Below are positions 44,739-54,840 of a stretch of DNA of 64,000 nt, in pieces (position 1 is the first letter of the stretch; each line of letters begins with the position of its first letter). The stretch covers positions 24,601,027 to 24,665,026 of the forward strand of contig OY759221.1 of the NCBI GenBank assembly GCA_963662175.1. The letters are read 5' to 3'. The notes under the pieces are model-generated. The model was given only the letters and a program-made list of their open reading frames with translations. It had not been told where the DNA came from and searched no databases. The stretch is from Aradus depressus (Eukaryota > Arthropoda > Insecta > Hemiptera > Aradidae). Both the position numbers and the translations under genes were made by a program.

Positions 44739-46085
44739 GTAATCGTGCGAAACGTTTATAGTATAAGGAAGTACTGTAATCGTGCGAAACGTTTATAGTA
44801 TAAGGAAGTACTGTAATCGTGCGAAACGTTTATAATATATGGAAGTACTGTAATCGTGCGAAACGTTTATAGTATAAGGAAGTACTGTAATCATGCGAAA
44901 CGTTTATAGTATAAGGAAGTACTGTAATTGTGCGAAACGTTTATAGTATAAGGAAGTACTGTAATCGTGCGAAACGTTTATAGTATAAGGAAGTACTGTA
45001 ATTGTGCGAAACGTTTATAGTATAAGGAAGTACTGTAATTGTGCGAAACGTTTATAGTATAAGGAAGTACTGTAATCGTGCGAAACGTTTATAGTATAAG
45101 GAAGTACTGTAATCGTGCGAAACGTTTATAATATATGGAAGTACTGTAATCGTGCGAAACGTTTATAGTATAAGGAAGTACTGTAATCATGCGAAACGTT
45201 TATAGTATAAGGAAGTACTGTAATTGTGCGAAACGTTTATAATATATGGAAGTACTGTAATTGTGCGAAAAGTTTATAGTATATGGAAGTACTGTAATCG
45301 TGCGAAACGTTTATAGTATAAGGAAGTACTGTAATCATGCGAAACGTTTATAGTATAAGGAAGTACTGTAATTGTGCGAAACGTTTATAGTATAAGGAAG
45401 TACTGTAATCGTGCGAAACGTTTATAGTATAAGGAAGTACTGTAATCGTGCGAAACGTTTATAGTATAAGGAAGTACTGTAATCATGCGAAACGTTTATA
45501 GTATAAGGAAGTACTGTAATTGTGCGAAACGTTTATAGTATAAGGAAGTACTGTAATTGTGCGAAACGTTTATAGTATAAGGAAGTACTGTAATTGTGCG
45601 AAACGTTTATAGTATAAGGAAGTACTGTAATCATGCGGAACGTTTATAGTATAAGGAAGTACTGTAATTGTGCGAAACGTTTATAGTATAAGGAAGTACT
45701 GTAATCATGCGAAAAGTTTATAGTATAAGGAAGTATTGTAATCGTGCGAAAAGTTTATAGTATAAGGAAGTACTGTAATCGTGCGAAAAGTTTATAGTAT
45801 AAGGAAGTACTGTAATCGTGCGAAAAGTTTATATTATAAGGAAGTACTGTAATCGTGCGAAAAGTTTATAGTATAAGGAAGTACTGTAATCGTGCGAAAC
45901 GTTTATAGTATAAGGAAGTACTGTAATCATGCGAAAAGTTTATAGTATAAGGAAGTATTGTAATCGTGCGAAAAGTTTATAGTATAAGGAAGTACTGTAA
46001 TCGTGCGAAAAGTTTATAGTATAAGGAAGTACTGTAATCGTGCGAAAAGTTTATAGTATAAGGAAGTACTGTAATCTTGCGAAAA
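44739..46085 (+). repeat. 37-bp satellite, about 36 units
   Basis: The unit is made of 'taatcgtgcgaaacgtttat' and 'agtataaggaagtactg'; the spacing is exactly 37 bp (44741, 44778 ...). Variants (catgcg, ttgtgcg, aatatatgg, aaaagttt) recur in blocks. A six-unit block starting 'catgcgaaaag' at about 45706 repeats at about 45928, i.e. 222 bp later. The array ends inside a family B head, from which the unit derives. Confidence 0.97.
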
Positions 46086-46250
46086 TTTGACATTAAGTTT
46101 CCAAAAGATTTTCACGTTTTAAGTTCCTCTGAATACGTTTTAACCATTTTCGCGATGTTGACTGTCTGTATGTGTGTGTGATATAATAAGATTTTCGCCA
46201 AAATTGGAAGAAAAAAAGACTCAGGGCTTGAGTACATTTTACAAGGTACC
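46086..46250 (+). repeat. Family B, head continuing from the satellite
   Basis: 'gattttcacgttttaagttc', 'ctgaatacgttttaaccatt', 'cgatgttgactgtctgtatg'. Truncated after about 165 bp. Confidence 0.7.
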
Positions 46251-46390
46251 GCAAGATGTAATGTATGTATCGACATGAAATTTCATATTTGAAGTCAAAA
46301 CCCTATTAAGACATAACCTTTGAAATTTCAGCAATATCGTTCAGGGGGGGGGGGGGGGGGGGGTCAATTCGAAAACACTGATTACTGATA
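46251..46390 (+). repeat. Family A unit with a 20-G tract
   Basis: 'atgtatgtatcgacatgaaa', 'aaccctattaagacataacc', then 20 consecutive G (46344-46363) where other copies read 'gggaaggggggat'. Confidence 0.7.
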
Positions 46391-46394
46391 CTTA

Positions 46395-46650
46395 ACATTT
46401 TTCCAGAAATATTGTGAAACAATTAATAAAAAATATAAAGAAAAACGTATTTTTTTAAAAAATATTGTCTATTTCACAAAGTATATTAATATAAAATATT
46501 TGGGAGTACATTCGATTTTGGTACCATCTTCAGCCACGACTTAAGAAATACTGTATTTGTAGCATGGTAGCAATAACGAAAGTACTCCCATATATATTTT
46601 GTAATATAGACAATATTTTTAAAAAACATAAGTTTTTCTTTATGATTTTT
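46395..46650. mobile_element. Inverted-repeat element IR-E, copy 2
   Basis: Arms of about 105 bp: 'aatataaagaaaaacgtatt' ... 'tttgggagtacattcgattt' and the inverse 'cgaaagtactcccatatata' ... 'cataagtttttctttatg'. On the minus strand one arm reads 'gtggctgaagatggtaccaa' then 'aatcgaatgtactccc'. Shorter loop than copy 1. Confidence 0.8.
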
Positions 46651-47207
46651 ACACTAATAACTGTCGATGTAATGAATTTATCTATTCATTATTATTAATA
46701 ATATTGCTTGTAAGTTAATTAATTCGTTCTAGGGAAGTACACGTTGATTTACCGACGAGCTTTTTCACTCCTATTATCTTGATTACAATTTTTTTGTTTT
46801 GATCGAATACATTTATGGTAAATATCTAATTATTATAACAAGTATAGTTGGTTATTAATCTGTTGTTAATGTTGTGCAGTTAAAGCTGGCAAGTCATTAA
46901 CGGGCCATTATCATCAGGAGTCTCCCTGGCATCCTGTCTCGTCAACATTTATTGATGTCATTCAGAATGTTAATTCAATGTTGATTGGACAACTGTCAAT
47001 GTCCCATCAGCTACTGTATCTTATTAATCTATTTGAAGAATCGACAATTGTACATACAGTATACAATTGTATATTTACTGGTGGTATTTTTCGATATTAC
47101 TAAATATATATCTACTCCATTCATGAGATTTATTTTTACTTTTTGGTCATAGTAATTTTTTATTGATTTTTGATGTCTCGAGTGACGAATGTACAGTTCT
47201 GAGTCCC
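46651..47207. other. No gene; family A tail near 46700-46760
   Basis: 'taattcgttctagggaagta' 'cacgttgatttaccgacg' is the family A end. The rest is AT-rich and unrecognised. Confidence 0.5.
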
Positions 47208-47385
47208 AAGAACTTTCTTATACCAAACATGTTTTTACAGATCTGTGTTGTCAGAGGTTTTCTTTGTTTCATTGTAAAGTGTAATTATCAGACATTCTTA
47301 TACAGTAATGCCAGTTTAAAATTATTTGAAGAGAGAGAGTGATCTGTACAAAAGTAGTTGGTATAAGGAAGTTGTGTAACGGTCT
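47208..47385. repeat. Hairpin H, shortened copy
   Basis: 'aactttcttataccaaacat' 'gtttttacagatct' and the right arm 'cagtaatgccagtttaaaat' ... 'agtagttggtataaggaagt'. The loop is short. Confidence 0.7.
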
Positions 47386-47389
47386 CAAC

Positions 47390-47790
47390 ACATAAGGTCA
47401 TAACTTATTTATTTTCAGCGAAATCGGAAGAAGGAGAGGAGGATCAGAGGGGGCTCAGCTCATTAACCCCAATAACTGCCGATGTAATGAATATATCGAC
47501 ATAAAATTTCATATTAAAAGTCAAAACCCTAGGACGCTACCTGCCAAACTTCAGCAATATCGGCTGAAGGGAAGGGGGCTTTAAGGAAAAGGGCTCAATT
47601 CAAAAACTCTTGTAACAGCCGACGTAATAAATTTATCAACACAAACGTTAATATGAGGATTTAGGAGCCCTCATGTTAGTCAACTGTTGAATATTAGCGC
47701 AAACAGTCGACTGGTTTTGGAGGGGGTGCGAAAAGTTAATTGATTAATTCGTTCTGGTAAAGTACATTGCCGGTGATTCACTTTTTTTTT
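47390..47790 (+). repeat. Family A, tandem internal units and full tail
   Basis: Units at about 47470 and 47610 ('ccgatgtaatgaatatatcg', 'ccgacgtaataaatttatca'), then 'gtcgactggttttggagggg' and 'gtacattgccggtgattcac'. Confidence 0.75.
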
Positions 47791-47820
47791 TTATGTTATT
47801 TTATTCCCATCATTATTATT

Positions 47821-48205
47821 TGAGGAGTTTGGAGCCAGAGCGGACCAACTGGTTTAAACTGAACTGGAAGTAAATGGCAATTGAAAATTGAGTACATTTT
47901 GTTTATCTCCATAAATGGGCCCAAAATATTTATTTATATTTGAAATTTTAGAATAGTATTGGATGAGTGATCCCTTTTTGTGTTCTATAAAGTTTTTGAA
48001 GGCCGTATGATCCATTGTGACTTTGAAAATATATGCACAAAATATTTGTGGACTAAACTTAAAGTGCTGCTATCTATCACTGAAGTGAAGAAACTAAGTG
48101 ATCCACACTGGTTTTGAAAAAAGGGAACCTATGCCAACATCAGGATGGTAATAACTCATTTTCCGAAAAATTGTGGGTTGGTCCGCTCTGGCTCCAAACT
48201 CCTCA
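47821..48205. mobile_element. TIR element of 385 bp with 29-bp perfect inverted ends
   Basis: The left end 'tgaggagtttggagccagag' + 'cggaccaac' (47821-47849) is exactly inverted at 48177-48205. No transposase is encoded, so it is non-autonomous. Flanks suggest a short 'attt' duplication, which is weak because the flanks are T-rich. The superfamily cannot be assigned. Confidence 0.85.
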
Positions 48206-48277
48206 TTTTATTGTCTATATTTCGCACATGATGATAATATTGTTATTACATACTAATCATATGTGTGTCCGACTATT

Positions 48278-48502
48278 TTTTTTTTTTTTTGCCTTATGTA
48301 CGGTGCATATTAGCCATGTCAATGGGTTATATCTAGTTATTTACGACATCCATGGCCCCGGGAGGGAGTTTTATCTACGAAATAAAACTTACATCCGGAC
48401 GGGATTCGAACCCGCAAACCATGGTGAGACCCTGCGACCAAAGCCCAACGCTCTAGTCCGCACGGCCATCATGGCTCCCAATTTAAGTACCCACATCCAA
48501 TA
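48278..48502 (-). mobile_element. SINE-2 (second tRNA-derived family)
   Basis: On the minus strand the head reads 'gatggccgtgcggactagag', with a B box 'ggttcgaatcccg'. The body ends 'catggctaatatgcaccgta' 'cataaggc' and poly(A). TSD 'tccgactatt' (48268-48277 and 48503-48512). It is unrelated in body to SINE-1 and uses an A tail. Confidence 0.88.
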
Positions 48503-48509
48503 TCCGACT

Positions 48510-48613
48510 ATTTATGTACCCATATAATTTATTAGCTATATTTATGTATACTTTCATATGACGTATCCTATTTACATGTTTTGAAGTATCGAAAAAAAAT
48601 AATTATTATTATA
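48510..48613 (+). repeat. Recurrent 95-bp repeat, diverged
   Basis: 'atttattagctatatttatg' ... 'gacgtatcctatttacatgt' and an ATT tail. SINE-2 inserted at its left edge. Confidence 0.45.
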
Positions 48614-48829
48614 CAAAGTTTAGGGGATGTTCGGTAATCGATGTGTTTCTTAAACTTCTCTGGGATGTTAATATGTTAATTTTTCCTGGCATTTTTTTCC
48701 AGAGGTGTCTTCTTTTTTTTTTTGGCTTGTTATGAACCCTGTCATAGTGACCAGAAGAAGTGTCCCAAAATATTGTCAAAAAAAAAAAGAAAATTGCTCT
48801 GGAAAAAAATACTGGGAATAATGAACATG

Positions 48830-49210
48830 TTCGGAAATCGATCATTAATTCGATGTTGAGTTTTCGATTCATTTCCCTTATTTCAAAAATTAAAAAGAAA
48901 ATATCCAGTTTGCACGTATTCTGTGAACACGATTACCCCCAGTAGAAACAAGTATATTCATGAAATTTTGAACGTGTATCCAGAATCCCATAAGAATGAC
49001 AAATCGGCCAAAAAGAAGGGAGTGCTATTCCAAAAAACCGATATAATTAATGTCATAACTTAAAATTTAATTCAAAACCTCATAAGAGCGAAAGTTATAA
49101 ATTTTGAACTGAAATCGGCCGAAGGGAAGAAGGGGTTCCACTTAAAAAATCTAATAAATTCCTATGAAATTAATGTATGAACACGAAATTTTTTTATGAG
49201 GATTAAGAAG
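48830..49210 (+). repeat. Family A, head and units
   Basis: 'gatgttgagttttcgattca', 'ctgtgaacacgattaccccc', 'gtatccagaatcccataaga' and two units to 49200. An imperfect hairpin ('tttttttccagagg'/'gctctggaaaaaaa') precedes it at about 48690-48800. Confidence 0.65.
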
Positions 49211-49599
49211 TTGTAACTGCAAAACAGAAAATCCGGAATTTAGTTTAAAAACAAAAGTTAATTTGTTATTATGGTACAAACTTTTTGAAAAGTTTTGATT
49301 AAATATCTTTGAAAAATAGAACCGATTAACTTTATATCATAAACATGACAGTAGGAGAGAGTTGCTGTTTTTTTTTTAAACATAACTCGTGTCGATGCAG
49401 ACCTTGTCTTTATGTTTATGTTGCTAGTAGCTTGTAGGGAACATATCTCGGGTTAGCAACGGGGCCAAGGGAAACGTATCTTGTGACGTTAGTTCGAATC
49501 AGCGTTCAGAGTAAAACCTTACCTGTCAGTCCCTAGATCCAATTGGCAGCTAACTACCTCAATTCACATTAAGTTCAGATTTTTGCAAGGTCTTTATTT
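49211..49599. other. No gene seen
   Basis: Contains a less AT-rich stretch near 49420-49560 ('gggttagcaacggggccaag') with no recognisable feature. Confidence 0.45.
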
Positions 49600-49930
49600 T
49601 CTTATAGTATAAGGAACAATTGTAATCGTACAGAAATCTGAGATCGAATTTTCAAATGAATTTCATGTCTCAAGGTCCCTTGAAAAGGTTTTGATCATTT
49701 TGACGATGATGTCGGTCTGTGTGGATGATATTAGTGGAACATTGTGAGTGTTCTAACTCAGAAACAGTTGTAGCAATGAATTTGAAATTTGAGATGAAGA
49801 TTGTCACGTGTGATAACAGATCTCATCAGGTTTTGACCCAAATCGGACGAAAATTGAGGCCATTTTACTTCGGGGCCTATGTACAATTTACAAGATAGTG
49901 CTTATATTTATGAAGTAATCAACAATTGTT
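49600..49930 (+). repeat. Family B, head and part of body
   Basis: 'cttatagtataaggaacaat' (a small palindromic head), 'gtaatcgtacagaaatctga', 'ttgacccaaatcggacgaaa', 'ttcggggcctatgtacaatt'. Confidence 0.7.
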
Positions 49931-50098
49931 CCTCGAACCTCCATCCTCCAAATCCATGAATCTGGTGTTTATTAATTGTTTATTAATTTTACCTATTTAT
50001 TTATTATTAAATGTTTATTAATTTATTTTCTATTTATTTCAGTTACTGTGTATTTTTTTTTTTTTTTTTTTAAATTTGAGAGTGTTTTCAAATTTACT

Positions 50099-50327
50099 CT
50101 TTTTTTTTTTTTTTTTTTTTTTTTTGGCCTTATGTACGATGCATATTAGCCATGGTCACTGTGTTGTCTATTTATTTACAACAACCATGGCCCCGGGAGG
50201 GAGTTCTATCTACGAAATAAAATTCACTCCCGGACGGGATTCAAACCCGCAAACCATGGTGAGATCACGCGATCAAAGCTCTATGCTCTAGCCCGCATGG
50301 CCACCATGACCCCCCCCCCCCCCCCCC
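50099..50327 (-). mobile_element. SINE-2, second copy
   Basis: Same layout as 48278-48502. The minus strand has 'gtggccatgcgggctagagc', B box 'ggtttgaatcccg' and a body ending in an A tail (T run 50099-50125). It abuts an 18-C tract (50310-50327). Confidence 0.85.
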
Positions 50328-50579
50328 AAAAAAAAAAAATATTACTTTTAAGCACTAGCATTGTTTTTAATTTAACTGATTATTTTTTTTGTATTTAGTG
50401 TATAAGGGTAATGGTTAAGGAACCTTATTGTATAATTGTACCTCTGTAAATGCGACTGTTGTAATAAACTTTTCTTCTTCTCAACAATTTTTTCAAGTAA
50501 AAGTTGTAAAGGCCCCTAAAAGACACATATTGTATAAAAAACGCTTTTCGCGTAAATCAAGCGAACCTCTAAGCATATA

Positions 50580-50950
50580 CAGTAGAACCTCTTTAAGTCG
50601 AACCTTGATGAGTCGTAAACCTCCAAAACTCGAAAAAAAGTTTTGTTCCTTTCCCTTCAAGCCCCAAAACCTCCATTACTCGAAATCTCAACCCTCTATT
50701 AGTCGAAATAATCAGTGAATCCCTACAAGCCATTTTGGTACATATTTTCCCTCTATAACTCGAAAAAATTAATTGGACCTCTGTATCTCGAACATAGCAA
50801 TGTTTTATTTTACAACCTTTACAACTCGATTATTTGAATTTATTACCTCTTTAGCTCGAAGAAAAATAAGTTATCGACTTTAAGTCGAAAACTCTATAAC
50901 TCGATTTTTTTGGCGTCTCCCTTGATGTTCGACTTATAGAGGTTTTACTG
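50580..50950. mobile_element. pogo/Tigger-like MITE, 371 bp
   Basis: Termini 'cagtagaacctctttaagtc' and 'gacttatagaggttttactg' are inverted over about 25 bp and flanked by TA on both sides. CAGTA(G/A)AACCTCTATAA-type ends with TA targets are typical of pogo/Tigger elements. The interior repeats the terminal word 'cctctataactcgaa' several times in loose tandem. Confidence 0.85.
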
Positions 50951-50952
50951 TA

Positions 50953-51474
50953 TTATATTCACCGACAACTTTTTGTTATTAATGTTTTTTCTTTAAAAAT
51001 TAATAATAATAAATAAAAACTGTGAAACAATCACTAATTGAGCCATATTCAGAGTTGATCACTTTGATGGTTATTTATGAAGTCACAAATAGACTGAGAA
51101 GGAAGGAAATATTATAGCGTTACCTGAAGAACAACCGTTATCTATAATCTTTGTGCGTCCTTCACCGAGAATGTTTTGTTGAATGAGAGTTAACCTTAAT
51201 GAGGTTGAGCAACATGAAGAAATGAGTTAACCTTGATGACACTAAACCTAACCATAAACGATGAAAATGGACGATGTATGCTCGTTACTGGTATCTCACC
51301 TACCATGGCTGACATTTGACAAGACCTTATCACGATCAATTCAAAGCATTAATAAATCAGCAGTTGAACTTTATTCAGATCGGTTATCAGCAAATGGAAC
51401 TCGATTTCACTTTTTAGGTGCGTTCTAAGTCTTTAAGTTCATACAGGAATCCTGTATTTGAAAATGGTGAATCA
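50953..51474. other. No gene seen
   Basis: AT-rich with patches of normal composition. Nothing recognised. Confidence 0.5.
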
Positions 51475-52225
51475 CCGACGATGTACTTCCCCAGTAGGAA
51501 TTAAACATATTTTTTCTCTCTCTGTATCACCAATCGACTGTTTTGACCAAAAATTAATATTTGACTTATACTAGTACTTCTGATACTTCATACTAAATTC
51601 GTGTCGATATATTCATTATATCGGGTGTATTCACCCTTAATCCCCAGGAAATTTGTACATGCTGCAATAAGAATGAATTGGAAGACGTATACCACCTGTT
51701 AATATCCTGTCCGATATACTCCCCCATTAGAAGCCACTTCCTGCCTCAGAATATCAGTATAGACAGATCCAACTTTAATACATTACTCCTGGCCTATATA
51801 AGAATGAGATCTCAAACATTTTCTATTATTTGATCAGCGCTCTGAAACTTAGAGCATTCATTGTTAACGAATTACTTCAACTTATATATTACATTGATAT
51901 TCAATACCTAAATCTTCACTCCATATTTACTGTCTATGTTACATTATTATTAGTCATTTCTAATTACTTATTTTTTAAATATTTTTTTTATTTATTAATG
52001 TTATTTATTTAGTTTGTTAAAGGTTCCTTTATATATGTCATTAATGTTTTATATCTGTATTCTTTTATATGTGTCATTTTTATGTTAATATTGTAAATGT
52101 AATGGTCACTGACTCCATTGTATAGGGGCAATCCCTTTAAACAATAAAAATTATAAAAAAAAAAAAATTATATCGGGTTATTATTATTTTTGAGTTGAGT
52201 CCCATCTCTGATCCTCCCATCCTTG
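51475..52225 (-). repeat. Family A, inverted, split by a LINE
   Basis: 'ggtgaatcaccgacgatgta' and 'gtgtcgatatattcattata' before the LINE, and 'tatcgggttattattatttt' 'tgagttgagtcccatctctg' after it. Confidence 0.7.
51627..52166 (+). pseudogene. LINE ORF2 C-terminus and 3' UTR, with TSD
   Basis: The frame reads 'ICTCCNKNELEDVYHLLISC' then 'PIYSPIRSHFLPQN' to a stop near 51833. This is the Cys/His C-terminal region of a Jockey/R1-like LINE. The 3' UTR ends 'caatccctttaaacaataaa' and poly(A). TSD 'attatatcgggt' (51615-51626 and 52167-52178) proves a 5'-truncated insertion into family A. Confidence 0.85.
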
Positions 52226-52227
52226 TT

Positions 52228-52526
52228 GCTCGAGACCATCGCTTAACGTCCAATCCGAAGGACGGCGTGCTTATAGATAGATAAATAAACTGGGAGGTAA
52301 AATAAACTTAAGCACTCCGTCCTTCGGATGGGATGTTAAGCGATGGTCTCGAGCCTGTAGGATGTCAGGTACTCTTTAAACACCCTAGGCGAATAAAAAT
52401 TTAGGGTTGGCAAAATTTAGGACTCCCATAGTAGAGTCGGGCTCATGTCCAGCAGAGCGACCAAAAAGCGCTCTGGTAGTAGGCCTCGTAGTTAAAGCCC
52501 GGGCATGAGTCACAATAACAAACTAA
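52228..52526 (+). mobile_element. SINE-1 fragment with an inverted snap-back 5' end
   Basis: 52289-52526 is a 5'-truncated SINE-1 (from about 'gggaggtaaaataaacttaa'). 52228-52273 is the inverse of its own 'gatgttaagcgatggtctcg' region, forming a 45-bp-arm hairpin around a 35-bp loop. This is consistent with twin priming or snap-back during reverse transcription. The tail is of the old 'cacaataac' type. Confidence 0.85.
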
Positions 52527-52650
52527 AATGTTGATAAATTCATTATATCGGCAGTTACTAGAGTTTTTCTGAAATCCCTCCCGCCTCCCCCTCTAATCCC
52601 CTTTCTCTTTGACTGATCCGGTGGGAGTTATCGTATTCACAGATACAATA
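52527..52650 (-). repeat. Family A fragment
   Basis: 'gttgataaattcattatatc' 'ggcagttactagagttttt' and 'ctttgactgatccggtggga'. Confidence 0.6.
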
Positions 52651-52769
52651 CACAATACATACAATACACAATACTGACTGATGCATAACTTCCCATATAC
52701 TTTTAATAGCATTTTTTTTGCGGGGGGCTATAACTGTGGAGGCTATAACTCGTTTTGATATATTTATTT

Positions 52770-53121
52770 AGGTTAGGTTAGGTTAGGTTTTATGACTCAT
52801 GCCCGGGCTTTAACTACGAGGTCATATCGCCTACTACCAGAGCGCTCTATCGTCACTCTGGTGGACATGAGCCCGACTCTACTGTGGGAGTCCTAAATTT
52901 TGCCTACCCTAAATTTTTATTCATCTAGGGTAGGGGTCTTTAACGAGTACCTGACATCGTACAGGCTCGGGACCATCGCTTAACGTCCCATCCGAAGGAC
53001 GGCGTGCTTAAGTTTATTTTACCTCCCAGATAAAATAAACTAAGGGCCTCGGTCGGGCTACGAACCCACAACCTTGAGCTCAGAAGTCAAGCACGCATAC
53101 CACTGAGCTACCGGCGCCCTC
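52770..53121 (-). mobile_element. SINE-1, inverted full-length young copy
   Basis: TSD 'atatatttattt' (52758-52769 and 53123-53134). It has three TTAGG-type units on the plus strand and sits inside an inverted family A copy, whose sequence resumes exactly after it. Confidence 0.95.
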
Positions 53122-53500
53122 AATATATTTATTTCATCGGGAGTTATCGTGTTCATGCACACAAATGCAGATATAAAAGAATTATTTTTCTTCAGGTGGA
53201 CGGAAAACATGAAATTCCGATGAAAACTTAACATCGAATTTCTGACCGACTATCTAATTAATTAATCAGAGGAAAATTCGCATCAAAAGGAATTTAAAAA
53301 ATCTAAAAAGTATAGTGCCGAGCAAATGCAAGAGCTACGGCAGCATCGAAAAGAAAATGAAAAAACTGCGCCAAGACCTTGACTATGTTTTTTTTTTCAT
53401 TTTTGAAATTAGGAGGTTAGAACACATGAAATTCCATTGAAAACTCCTCACAACGAATTTTTGACCAATTATATAACTTGCTCATTCTTCGTTTAGCTGA
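53122..53500 (-). repeat. Family A, two partial heads
   Basis: 'catcgggagttatcgtgttc', 'gaaaacttaacatcgaattt' 'ctgaccg', and again 'gaaattccattgaaaactcc' 'tcacaacgaatttttgac'. Confidence 0.65.
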
Positions 53501-53644
53501 GGAATTAAAATTCAGTGGGGGAGTAAATTGAGGATAAGTACCGTCCTTTTTTTATTAACAATAAGACTCAATTTTAAATAGTCAGCTTAGAGTACAAATG
53601 TATGTACAATTTATTCTGATTGTCTTGGTGGGGAGCGAGGTTCT

Positions 53645-54077
53645 TTATAAGCCCATCTTCAGAAGACAGAGGCATTGATCACATAGGCAAGATCTATCTC
53701 CTCCGGCAGTATTACCATAATCGGATCCAAAATGCCCATTAGTCTTCAAAATTGCCGCTTCAACCCCTGATAAATCGTATAAGTTGTTTGCTTCATTGTA
53801 TGCTTCAAGACAAATTACGGTTTCATGCAAAGAAAAATCTATCTTCTGCCTATCCCAACGACTTTTCTTAAGTTGAAAATCACACTTATATCCCTCTTTG
53901 AAAGTTGGGAGATCTTCTTTGTAACTACGTTGAGGGAGGAGACCAAACTTTTCATCTTTCTATAGTCTGCCATGAAGGAGGTTATCTTGAAGTATTAAGA
54001 AAAGCCCTCTGGGCACTTTTAGGAAATGGGGCAGAAAATTAAGCCTTTCCATCAATAGGAAAGGTTTTCATTCAGTG
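53645..54077 (-). pseudogene. Unidentified coding relic with one internal stop
   Basis: Minus frame from about 54075 to the TAA at 53645. It reads 'KPFLLMERLNFLPHFLKVPR', then 'LILQDNLLHGRL', an in-frame TAG at 53960-53962, then 'KDEKFGLLPQRSYKEDLPTF', 'CDFQLKKSRWDRQKIDFS' and 'AYNEANNLYDLSGVEAAIL'. A late 'CLCDQCLCLLK' is cysteine-rich. Mixed composition over about 140 codons with a single stop is unlikely by chance in AT-rich DNA. The family is not recognised. It could be a host exon pair, a retrocopy or a transposon gene. Confidence 0.4.
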
Positions 54078-54295
54078 TGGTGGAAAGCTTAGGTCACACA
54101 TTTTCTTGAATATATAATACAGTTAGTTTTTCCACGGGCGTGATCCTTAGCGTAAATTCAAACTTTGGGGAGATCATAAAATTTTTTCTTGGGCCCCGGA
54201 GCAGGAATATTAAAAATAAATATATACCCACCCAACAATGCTTTCGGGTAGTGGACGCTATTTCATTATCGCTTGAGCGAAAATAGTACTGCCGG

Positions 54296-54840
54296 ATGCT
54301 TTTCTGGACGTGGCTGAAGCTTCAAGCTCAAGCGAATCCTTCCAAGTACTTACTTCCTAATCGTCAAATCTTAAGGTGTGAAGAATGGAAAATTAAAATG
54401 AACGATGAAAAATGTGTTCAAGTTACCTTCACTCTTCGAATGCAGAACTGTCCCCTGTATCACAAAAGTACTACATCCAATGGATTCCTGGAGACATTAA
54501 CCTAAATGGCAACGACACAGCTGACGTACTTGCCAAGCGAGGAACGGAAAAGGACACAGCGACACTTCGGATTGACTTGACTTTGGAGGACACCCTCTTC
54601 ATCAGACACTATCAGAATGGCAACTATACTGAGATATCTGAGTACCACTGCAGAGTACAGAAGGCAATAACGACAAAGTCATCCATCCTCACAGTAGACA
54701 CTGACGATAAAACAGATCACTGAGGACCGGACACGCCAGGACAAACAAATACTTACTCCAACGAAAACATATTCTCAGAAACCATAGCACACTTAAAAAA
54801 AATAGACAACATAAACAAAATGTTTAAATATATTACGAAT
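54296..54840 (+). pseudogene. LINE relic: RT piece joined to RNase H piece
   Basis: The first frame has 'WKIKMNDEKCVQVTFTLR', the segment after the RT catalytic box in Jockey/I-type LINEs. A frame change near 54450 leads to 'WIPGDINLNGNDTADVLAK', the C-terminal motif of RNase H (W-I-P-G-x-x-x-x-x-G-N-x-x-A-D). The sequence between the RT and RNase H is deleted. This shows an RNase-H-bearing LINE lineage in this genome. Confidence 0.8.

Noticed and set aside
44739..46085. CRISPR-like array with a 37-bp repeat
   Set aside because: There are no spacers: the units are contiguous and the whole 37 bp repeats. The genome is eukaryotic and the unit derives from family B.
48114..48527. 137-codon frame
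   Set aside because: It spans a TIR element end and the antisense of SINE-2, with a Phe run from the T tract.
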